From positions 1 through 9,391 of the forward strand of contig CAZFYZ010000140.1 in the NCBI GenBank assembly GCA_964523735.1: a stretch of 9,391 nucleotides of DNA, read 5' to 3'. Made by a program: the position numbers and the translations under genes. The DNA comes from CAZFYZ01 sp964523735. GTDB lineage: Bacteria > Armatimonadota > UBA5829. The notes beneath the pieces are model-generated. The model searched no databases. It saw nothing but the letters and a program-made list of their open reading frames with translations, and had not been told where the DNA came from. This document shows, one piece after another, positions 1 through 4,324 of this stretch; the first letter of the stretch is position 1; every line of letters begins with the position of its first letter.

Positions 1-86
1 GCCTTGTTCAGTGCGCTCTCAAACACTGCCGCAACATCGTGGTCATGCTCCTGGGGTAGACTGCTGTCGGTGGGCGTGAAGGTCAA
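1..86 (-). CDS. Possible partial CDS running off the left edge
   Basis: On the minus strand a frame stays open from a TTG at 84-86 to the first base of the window (28 full codons). It overlaps the end of the 85-aa gene upstream in another frame. The residues (for example HDHDVAAVFESALNKA at the end) look like ordinary protein. However, a stop-free run of 28 codons is not rare by chance, and I see no convincing Shine-Dalgarno site before the TTG. It could be the start of the next gene, or the true C-terminal continuation of the 85-aa frame if there is a frameshift near 43-86. No family is recognised. Confidence 0.22.
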   Translation of the reverse strand, partial: MTFTPTDSSLPQEHDHDVAAVFESALNK

Positions 87-300
87 GTGCGCGGCGCATC
101 GACATCAGCAGGTAGGATGGCTTCCCAGGATCGGTTGGGTCGCCCAATCGACTTTCGGTCAACGAAAGGTAAATCGCCCAAGCCTCGTTCGTGGACCGGC
201 TGAGCAGAGACCTGACTCGTTCGGCTCGGATCACCTTCTCCGACTCGCGTTGACCGGCCAGCCAGCGCTGGACTTCAGATTTGCGAACACGTGATTCCAC
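43..300 (-). CDS. Small hypothetical protein, 85 aa
   Basis: The frame begins with GTG at 298-300 and ends with TGA at 43-45. It lies 32 bp downstream of tRNA-Val on the same strand. The protein is charged and probably helical (N-terminal KSEVQRWLAGQRESEKVIRAE, then a LLSRSTNEAW segment), with no signal peptide, membrane segment or cysteine. The size and style recall the small partner genes found beside nucleotidyltransferase-like genes, but I cannot assign a family. No strong Shine-Dalgarno site precedes the GTG. The opposite strand is also open over this stretch (4-294), but that product reads as an antisense shadow. Another open frame overlaps its 3' end, so the C-terminus should be treated as uncertain. 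Confidence 0.5.
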   Translation of the reverse strand: MESRVRKSEVQRWLAGQRESEKVIRAERVRSLLSRSTNEAWAIYLSLTESRLGDPTDPGKPSYLLMSMRRALDLHAHRQQSTPGA

Positions 301-332
301 GATAGCACATTCCCAATCGTTATCCGCAACGG

Positions 333-408
333 TGGTGGGCGAAGAGGGACTCGAACCCCCGACATCTTCCGTGTAAAGGAAGCGCTCTTCCAGCTGAGCT
401 ATTCGCCC
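333..408 (-). tRNA. tRNA-Val (TAC anticodon)
   Basis: The 76-nt minus-strand sequence folds as a full cloverleaf. The 7-bp acceptor stem is GGGCGAA with TTCGCCC, the D-arm follows TAGCTCAG, and the anticodon arm CTTCC/GGAAG holds TAC at 373-375 (tRNA positions 34-36). The T-arm carries GGTTCGAGTCC, the discriminator base is A (336), and the 3' CCA is encoded at 333-335. TAC reads valine codons. No clear promoter is visible in the 43 bp between this gene and the stop of the ASCH gene on the same strand, so co-transcription from the promoter at 869-897 is possible. The encoded CCA means no nucleotidyltransferase step is needed for maturation. Confidence 0.97.
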
Positions 409-431
409 TTATCGGTGCTGCTGGTTCTGGC

Positions 432-451
432 CTCCGACTTCGACATCGGAG
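432..451 (-). other. Hairpin directly after the ASCH stop codon
   Basis: A 6-bp perfect stem (CTCCGA with TCGGAG) and an 8-nt loop begin immediately after the TGA stop at 452-454. No U-tract follows, so it is at most a weak terminator. It could instead be an mRNA 3'-end or processing hairpin between the ASCH gene and the tRNA. Confidence 0.35.
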
Positions 452-841
452 TCACACCCAGCGTTCGTAGATCTCCTCGAGACCGTCCTTGCCGTCCTCC
501 CTCACTGGCGAGAAGGAGATGATGGTGACGGTGTCCAGCGGCGTGACTACTCGATCGTAGATGCGCGTCAGGAGCGTCATCACGTCCTCGGCATTACGGA
601 ACTCGAGGTTTTCTTTCTCTACCTCGCGCTGCGTAAGGTCGCCGACCTTCTTGATTGTGACGTCGTCGATCACGGCCGAAAACAGCTTCTGCCTGACCTG
701 ATATCGCCGGCCGACGGTTATCCACAGTATCTGACCGCTCTGGTATTTGTCCGATTTATCGCCCAGCCTGATTGTAGCGGCCTTCCGACCGCGCATCAGC
801 GCATCAGCGTAAAGCTCCGGATAGAAGTTCAGTGCAAACAT
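452..841 (-). CDS. ASCH domain-containing protein
   Basis: A 129-aa protein made almost wholly of one ASCH domain (fold related to PUA). ASCH proteins are predicted RNA-binding regulators; some relatives are nucleases or amidohydrolases acting on modified nucleosides. Diagnostic stretches are GRKAATIRLGDKSDKYQSGQ (residues about 18-37), with the typical G-K-x-x-T-I-R pattern, and a WITVG strand. The exact substrate cannot be inferred. The frame is open upstream to 1189, but the ATG at 839-841 is chosen because the promoter at 869-897 would start transcription near 862, leaving a leader of about 20 nt, and AGGA lies about 8 nt before this ATG. tRNA-Val lies 43 bp downstream on the same strand. 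Confidence 0.85.
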   Translation of the reverse strand: MFALNFYPELYADALMRGRKAATIRLGDKSDKYQSGQILWITVGRRYQVRQKLFSAVIDDVTIKKVGDLTQREVEKENLEFRNAEDVMTLLTRIYDRVVTPLDTVTIISFSPVREDGKDGLEEIYERWV

Positions 842-868
842 ACTAGCATCCTGCCCAATCGATGCACC

Positions 869-897
869 ATTGTAAAACGGCAGAGGGGAAGTGTCAA
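869..897 (-). promoter_or_regulatory. Sigma-70 type promoter of the ASCH gene
   Basis: On the minus strand, TTGACA (892-897, perfect -35) is separated by 17 bp from TACAAT (869-874, five of six matches to the -10 consensus). Predicted transcription start is near 862, about 20 nt before the ATG at 841. The left arm of the inverted repeat cassette (917) begins 19 bp upstream of the -35. Confidence 0.82.
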
Positions 898-916
898 GCG
901 CGAATGGGGAAGGGAA

Positions 917-946
917 GTAGACAGTGGACAGTAAACAGTAGACAGT
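917..946 (+). repeat. Left inverted repeat arm, heptamer based
   Basis: Four heptamers read GTAGACA, GTGGACA, GTAAACA, GTAGACA, followed by GT. It is the reverse complement of 1361-1390 except at position 926 (G here, A in the other arm). The period of seven is exact. Confidence 0.93.
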
Positions 947-988
947 TGGGCCGCCCGCAGGGCGCCCGATAGTATGAGGAGGTTCCCA

Positions 989-1351
989 TTGGAGATCATC
1001 AATTCGCACCGCGATTTGGTAGTCTGGCAGAAAGCGATGGACTTGGCAGTCATTGTGTATCAGCTGAGTGTTCCGTTCCCCAAGCATGAGACCTATGGAT
1101 TGACAGGCCAGTTGAGGCGCGCGATCAGTTCCGTACCGGCAAACGTTGCAGAGGGCAGCGTTCGTGGTTCGCAGAAGGACTACGGCCATTTTGTGAGCAT
1201 TGCCAAAGGCTCGCTAATGGAGGCCGAGACATTCCTGATGCTTGCCGTCCGCCTGGGTTACCTGGTCGAAGCGGACGCCAAACCTGCTTTCGGGCTAATC
1301 GGCGAAGTCAGCAAGATGCTTACAGCTATGCGCGCGAAGCTGTGTTCCTAG
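989..1351 (+). CDS. Four helix bundle protein (S23/IVP, TIGR02436 type)
   Basis: A 120-aa protein of the four-helix-bundle family first known from 23S rRNA intervening sequences and related to the Avd accessory proteins of diversity-generating retroelements. Hallmarks are the N-terminal HRDLVVWQKAMDLAV helix, GLTGQLRRAISSVPANVAEG, and KDYGHFVSIAKGSLMEAETFL. Length is standard. An ATG at 974 is in frame, but the TTG at 989 is favoured: a perfect AGGAGG (977-982) sits 6 nt before it, whereas that Shine-Dalgarno site would lie inside the coding region if 974 were used. The family is thought to form oligomers and bind nucleic acid, but its cellular role is not established. It lies alone between two inverted repeats, with no partner gene. 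Confidence 0.9.
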   Translation: MEIINSHRDLVVWQKAMDLAVIVYQLSVPFPKHETYGLTGQLRRAISSVPANVAEGSVRGSQKDYGHFVSIAKGSLMEAETFLMLAVRLGYLVEADAKPAFGLIGEVSKMLTAMRAKLCS

Positions 1352-1360
1352 CGGCCGCTC

Positions 1361-1390
1361 ACTGTCTACTGTTTACTGTCTACTGTCTAC
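1361..1390 (+). repeat. Right inverted repeat arm, heptamer based
   Basis: Read on the minus strand the units are GTAGACA, GTAGACA, GTAAACA, GTAGACA, GT. It begins 9 bp after the stop codon of the four-helix-bundle gene and ends 5 bp before the -35 element of the sigma factor promoter. Confidence 0.93.
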
Positions 1391-1395
1391 TCATC

Positions 1396-1423
1396 TGAAA
1401 CCGTTCACGACATGCGCCGTCTA
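1396..1423 (+). promoter_or_regulatory. ECF-type promoter of the sigma/anti-sigma operon
   Basis: TGAAAC (1396-1401) and CGTCTA (1418-1423) are separated by exactly 16 bp. This is the classic arrangement recognised by many ECF sigma factors, such as Bacillus subtilis SigM, SigW and SigX targets. Predicted start is near 1430, leaving a leader of about 25 nt. Its place in front of an ECF sigma gene strongly suggests autoregulation. No other full copy was seen in the window. Confidence 0.8.
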
Positions 1424-1455
1424 TCTACAGTGAGGGCAGATGCTGGAGAGTGCAC

Positions 1456-2160
1456 TTGGATAAGGCCGAAGAGTACGATTTCTCTGTGAGCAACGAGATG
1501 CTCCTCGAGATGTGCAAACGGCAGGATCAGGAAGCTTTGCGGATCCTGTTCCGCCGTCACGAGCGGCCGGTTTACAATCTGCTGTATCGAATGCTCTCGA
1601 ATCGCGAAGATGCCGAGGAGGCGCTGGCGGAGGTATTCGTAAAGGTATGGCGGGCTGCGGCAAGCTTCAAGGGAGATGCGAAGTTCACGACCTGGCTCTA
1701 CCGCATAGCCTCCAATACCGCGAGGGATCGACTGAGATCGCGCATGACGCGGCAGGAGGTCTCTTTCGAGGACATGGCCACCGATGATACTGATGCGCTG
1801 GAGCGCTTTCAGGGGACGGCCGAAAGCCCCGAGACCGCGGCGATAGAATCCGAAGACAGAGCGCGCATCCTCCACGCGATGCAGCAGTTGAGCGAAGAAG
1901 ACAGACTCCTGGTAAGCCTATATCATTTCCAGGAGCTTGATTACGATGAGATAGAACAGGTGACGGGGATATCTCCCTCCAACCTGAAAGTCAGACTTTT
2001 CAGGGCTCGGCAGCGGTTGAAGAAGATATGCGCCGAGCAGGAAAAGGACGGTGTTGGCAATGACACGGATATGCGAAGAGATTCAACCGGATCTTCTGGA
2101 CTACAGCAGGGGTGTGCTGACTGGGGATCATGCCCGGGAGACGAAGGCGCACTTGGATAG
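1456..2160 (+). CDS. ECF (group 4) RNA polymerase sigma factor
   Basis: A sigma-70 family protein with only regions 2 and 4, about 234 aa from the TTG chosen. Region 2 spans roughly residues 20-100: LFRRHERPVYNLLYRML, then EDAEEALAEVFVKVWRA (region 2.2) and KFTTWLYRIASNTARDRLR (2.3-2.4). Region 4 spans roughly 135-190 and has the helix-turn-helix LDYDEIEQVTGISPSNLKVR. An acidic linker joins them. The frame allows GTG at 1450, but GGAGAG (1445-1450) is correctly spaced only for TTG at 1456. The promoter just upstream has ECF consensus, so the gene probably activates itself. Oddity: the frame runs on about 40 residues past region 4 and overlaps the anti-sigma gene by 101 bp, leaving an unusual tail. 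A frameshift near 2045 is an alternative explanation. Confidence 0.93.
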   Translation: MDKAEEYDFSVSNEMLLEMCKRQDQEALRILFRRHERPVYNLLYRMLSNREDAEEALAEVFVKVWRAAASFKGDAKFTTWLYRIASNTARDRLRSRMTRQEVSFEDMATDDTDALERFQGTAESPETAAIESEDRARILHAMQQLSEEDRLLVSLYHFQELDYDEIEQVTGISPSNLKVRLFRARQRLKKICAEQEKDGVGNDTDMRRDSTGSSGLQQGCADWGSCPGDEGALG

Positions 2161-2518
2161 CTGCCCGGAGTGCCGGGCGGTTCTCGAGGAAGAGCGCGCG
2201 TTCGCACTTCGACTGGAAGCACTGCCGGCCGAGGAGCCCGTGAATGACGTGTGGGCGCTGGTGCGCGCACAGACCAGGCCCCGCACTATCCGTCCGCTCG
2301 CGTGGATCGCCGGGTTGAGGCATGCCTCCTCAGGCTTCCGAAGAGCAGTCGCCGCCACCGCACTTGCGGCAACCGCGGCGGTGACCCTGTACAGCTTTAC
2401 CGTCATATCCGAACCACCGACGAATAACGCGCCGACGCCTCCGGTGGTAGTCAAGTGGTCAGACGATCCTCTGGGTGGCAACGCAGAAGCGATGTTCGAG
2501 TTCGTGGACAGTATGTAG
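2060..2518 (+). CDS. Zinc-binding (ZAS) membrane anti-sigma factor
   Basis: A 152-aa protein. The N-terminal anti-sigma domain carries HLDSCPEC (H31, C35, C38), the HxxxCxxC signature of zinc-containing anti-sigma factors, and C5 is placed to be the fourth ligand. This spacing is close to that of the ChrR/RsrA class. A single hydrophobic helix at about residues 95-117 (RAVAATALAATAAVTLYSFTVI) should anchor it in the membrane, leaving a short external tail of about 35 residues. It is expected to hold the upstream sigma factor inactive until a signal arrives. ATG at 2060 is preferred. AAGGA at 2044-2048 lies 11 nt before it, so TTG at 2054 is also possible. The gene starts inside the sigma frame, which suggests translational coupling. 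Confidence 0.9.
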   Translation: MTRICEEIQPDLLDYSRGVLTGDHARETKAHLDSCPECRAVLEEERAFALRLEALPAEEPVNDVWALVRAQTRPRTIRPLAWIAGLRHASSGFRRAVAATALAATAAVTLYSFTVISEPPTNNAPTPPVVVKWSDDPLGGNAEAMFEFVDSM

Positions 2519-2526
2519 GCAAGCAA

Positions 2527-3249
2527 ATGCAAGCTATAAGGCGATTCATTTTTGTATGGGTTCTGACCGTAATCGCGGCGACGTGCGCGGTGGCTGACTC
2601 AGCCGCTCTCTCGCCCTCCGACAAGGAACGGCTCAAGGCGGTCACGGCCGAAGCGCGGACCAAGGTCCGGGCCACGCGCGGTGAGCTTCTCAGCGCTCGG
2701 CGTGATCTGGCCAAAGTCTACGGGCGCTATCTCCTTGAGGATCGCAAAGCCAAGGCTGCCAGAAGCAAGATAGCCGGACTCCAACTGGACCTGCTGAACC
2801 TGCACCTGGAGAATCAGATTGCCATGCGCAAGGTCCTGACTTCCGCCCAATTCGATGCTCTTGTGCGCGGGTTCAAGGATCGCAAGGCCGCCCGCCGTTT
2901 CCCTGGTCCCTCACAGGAGATCGAGGGAACATTCGAGGCTGTCCCGAAGAGGGCGGTACTTCAAGCGGCCGGGATTACACGGGAGCAGGCCAGGCTGATC
3001 CGATCAAAAGGTGTGTTGCGGGGTCGGAGGGCGCTCATTCAGAAGATCATTGATGACTCAGACCAGCTGAAGACGCTCTACTCGAAGTATGATCTGGACG
3101 TAGGCGATGCAAAGAAGCTGATCGATCGCATACATAGGAGCCAGTTGGCTCTATCAGAGATCAACTACAGAAGACATCGCGCGATGCGAGCGGTGCTCAC
3201 TGAGGAACAGTTCAACAGGCTTCAGGTAGAGGTCTATAGAAAGCGATAG
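2527..3249 (+). CDS. Secreted helical protein with two LTxxQ (Spy/CpxP-like) domains
   Basis: A 240-aa protein with a signal peptide (MQAIRRFIFVWVLTVIAATC, likely cleavage after AVA at 21-23), so it acts outside the cytoplasm. The mature part is all-helical, charged and duplicated: AMRKVLTSAQFDAL at 99-112 and AMRAVLTEEQFNRL at 219-232 share nine of 14 residues and lie exactly 120 residues apart. LTxxQ is the motif of Spy/CpxP chaperones and of metal-resistance sensors such as CnrX (Metal_resist family). It starts 8 bp after the anti-sigma stop, so it is the third gene of the operon. By analogy with CnrYXH it may sense stress and influence the anti-sigma factor, or be a chaperone made in response. 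The in-frame GTG at 2455 is rejected because it would bury the signal peptide. No lipobox fits. Confidence 0.75.
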   Translation: MQAIRRFIFVWVLTVIAATCAVADSAALSPSDKERLKAVTAEARTKVRATRGELLSARRDLAKVYGRYLLEDRKAKAARSKIAGLQLDLLNLHLENQIAMRKVLTSAQFDALVRGFKDRKAARRFPGPSQEIEGTFEAVPKRAVLQAAGITREQARLIRSKGVLRGRRALIQKIIDDSDQLKTLYSKYDLDVGDAKKLIDRIHRSQLALSEINYRRHRAMRAVLTEEQFNRLQVEVYRKR

Positions 3250-3307
3250 TTTTCGGGTACAGCGTAGGCTGGCTCGATTGCATACCACGTGAAACCTCAT
3301 CTCTTCT

Positions 3308-3340
3308 AACGGGCCGGGCAACCGGCCCGTTCTTCTTTGT
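3308..3340 (+). terminator. Rho-independent terminator of the ECF operon
   Basis: A perfect 10-bp stem (AACGGGCCGG with CCGGCCCGTT) closes a GCAA tetraloop and is followed by TCTTCTTT. It stands 58 bp after the stop of the third operon gene and before the promoter of the asparaginase gene. Confidence 0.88.
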
Positions 3341-3341
3341 G

Positions 3342-3369
3342 AGTTCGGAGGTCGGCAGTCAGAGGTCGG
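3342..3369 (+). repeat. Solitary heptamer cluster
   Basis: Four consecutive 7-nt units, AGTTCGG, AGGTCGG, CAGTCAG, AGGTCGG, follow the terminator directly. The period equals that of the inverted-repeat arms at 917-946 and 1361-1390, although the sequence differs. No inverted or direct partner was found nearby. Confidence 0.5.
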
Positions 3370-3383
3370 CTTTGCTGGATGGT

Positions 3384-3413
3384 TTGTCGACTCCTACGCC
3401 AGCGTGCTATACT
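3384..3413 (+). promoter_or_regulatory. Extended -10 promoter of the asparaginase gene
   Basis: TTGTCG (3384-3389) is 18 bp from TATACT (3408-3413). The TG at 3405-3406 creates an extended -10 (TGCTATACT). Predicted start is near 3420, which leaves about 33 nt of leader before the TTG at 3453 and argues against the longer in-frame start at 3339. Confidence 0.65.
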
Positions 3414-3452
3414 TCGGTTAGTACGAGCCGGAGCAAGAACAGGAGTCAGATT

Positions 3453-4307
3453 TTGGGCAAGATCGCGGCAGTTTCTACGTGGTGGTTCGGGCTAAACGCC
3501 TGTCAGAGGACTGTAGAGGAACTCAAGCAAGGCGCTAACGCGCTGGACGCAGTTGAGCGGGGTATACGCATCGTCGAAGACGACCCGACGGTTCGTTCTG
3601 TGGGCTACGGCGGGGCTCCGAACTGCGAGGGCATAGTCGAGCTCGACGCGGGCATTATGTGGGGGCCGACGAGGCGACTTGGCGCGGTTGCCGGGCTGAG
3701 GGATATCAAGGAGGCCATATCGGTCGCCAGGCTGGTGATGGAGAAGACCCCGCACCACGTTCTTGTTGGCGTGGGCGCGCGTGAGTTCGCGATCAAGATG
3801 GGCTTTCAGCCGCAGCCGATGCTGACTGATGAGGCAAAGGCTCTGTGGGAGGATTGGAAGAAGCACCCCATTGAGGACGACTCCCACGACACCGTGTGTG
3901 TTCTCGCGCTGGACCACGACGGCAATCTCTGCGCCGGAGTCTCGACCAGCGGGATCAAGTTCACGCTGCCGGGCAGGGTCGGTGACTCGCCGCTGATCGG
4001 AAACGGGTTCTACTGCGACCAGAAAGCAGGCGCCGCAGCAGCCACAGGCCACGGCGAAGCGATCATGCGATACTGTATGAGCTTCAGAGTCGTCGAGGAA
4101 ATGCGCCGAGGCGCGACCCCGATGGAGGCCTGCCAGTCCACTATCCGGTGGGCGATCACCGATGACCCGAGCCTGCGTGATCGTCGAAGCGCCGTCATTG
4201 CCCTCAGCCCGACAGGCGAGTGGGGCTCAGCATCGACCCAGGAAGACTTCCCCTGCGCGGTCGGCGGCGAGACGGGCTGCGAACTGATACAAATTGGGCC
4301 TCCGTAG
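3453..4307 (+). CDS. N4-(beta-N-acetylglucosaminyl)-L-asparaginase / isoaspartyl peptidase family
   Basis: A 284-aa Ntn hydrolase resembling human aspartylglucosaminidase. Family hallmarks in order are STWWFGLNA near the N-terminus, GYGGAPNCEG, ELDAGIM, the autoprocessing site HDT with catalytic Thr147, GVSTSGIKF, GRVGDSP (substrate-binding Arg and Asp) and GAAAATGHGE. The precursor should cleave itself before Thr147 into alpha and beta chains. It would hydrolyse the amide of glycosylated asparagine, or isoaspartyl or asparagine substrates; sequence alone does not separate these. TTG at 3453 has AGGAG 7 nt upstream and lies below a promoter. With this start there is no signal peptide, so a cytoplasmic role is likely, unlike the secreted Flavobacterium glycosylasparaginase. 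Thr147 is followed by Val-Cys where Ile/Val-Gly is usual. Confidence 0.92.
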   Translation: MGKIAAVSTWWFGLNACQRTVEELKQGANALDAVERGIRIVEDDPTVRSVGYGGAPNCEGIVELDAGIMWGPTRRLGAVAGLRDIKEAISVARLVMEKTPHHVLVGVGAREFAIKMGFQPQPMLTDEAKALWEDWKKHPIEDDSHDTVCVLALDHDGNLCAGVSTSGIKFTLPGRVGDSPLIGNGFYCDQKAGAAAATGHGEAIMRYCMSFRVVEEMRRGATPMEACQSTIRWAITDDPSLRDRRSAVIALSPTGEWGSASTQEDFPCAVGGETGCELIQIGPP

Positions 4308-4314
4308 AGGCCCA
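4295..4314 (-). terminator. Hairpin between convergent genes, overlapping a stop codon
   Basis: An 8-bp perfect stem (TGGGCCTC with GAGGCCCA) and a 4-nt loop contain the TAG stop of the asparaginase gene (4305-4307). On the minus strand it lies 10 bp after the stop of the 1309-aa gene and is followed by ATTTGTAT, a weak U-rich tail. On the plus strand GACACC follows, so termination there is unlikely to be intrinsic. It is best read as a weak terminator for the minus-strand gene. Confidence 0.5.
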
Positions 4315-4324
4315 GACACCAACG

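Larger units (their letters stand above)
917..1390 (+). mobile_element. 474-bp four-helix-bundle cassette with 30-bp inverted repeats
   Basis: A single gene (989-1351) is enclosed by inverted repeats at 917-946 and 1361-1390 that match at 29 of 30 positions. No similarity continues outside the arms, so the edges are sharp, and I find no target-site duplication. Proteins of this family are known from intervening sequences inserted in bacterial 23S rRNA genes (for example Leptospira and Coxiella), which are also bounded by complementary ends. Here the same kind of unit lies between protein genes. There is no transposase, so if it moves it must do so non-autonomously. Calling it a mobile element is inference from architecture; the arms could also be a regulatory or RNA-structural feature. 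Confidence 0.55.

Noticed and set aside
4..294. 96-codon plus-strand open frame at the left edge
   Set aside because: It is antisense to the more protein-like minus-strand gene at 43-300, is rich in Trp, Ser and Arg as shadows often are, and has no Shine-Dalgarno site.
333..408. tRNA-Val as an attachment site of an integrated element
   Set aside because: No direct repeat of the tRNA 3' end and no integrase were seen in the window.
842..1189. N-terminal extension of the ASCH frame
   Set aside because: The extension crosses the promoter and the left repeat arm and is antisense to the four-helix-bundle gene. The residues translate repeat sequence, not a domain.
917..1390. Heptamer arms as a CRISPR or ordinary tandem array
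   Set aside because: There are no spacers between units, and the two blocks are inverted around a single gene, so neither CRISPR nor a simple microsatellite explains them.
3339..3452. Longer start of the asparaginase at 3339
   Set aside because: It would begin inside the terminator tail and run through the heptamer cluster and promoter. The added residues resemble no family sequence, while TTG 3453 has AGGAG at good spacing.
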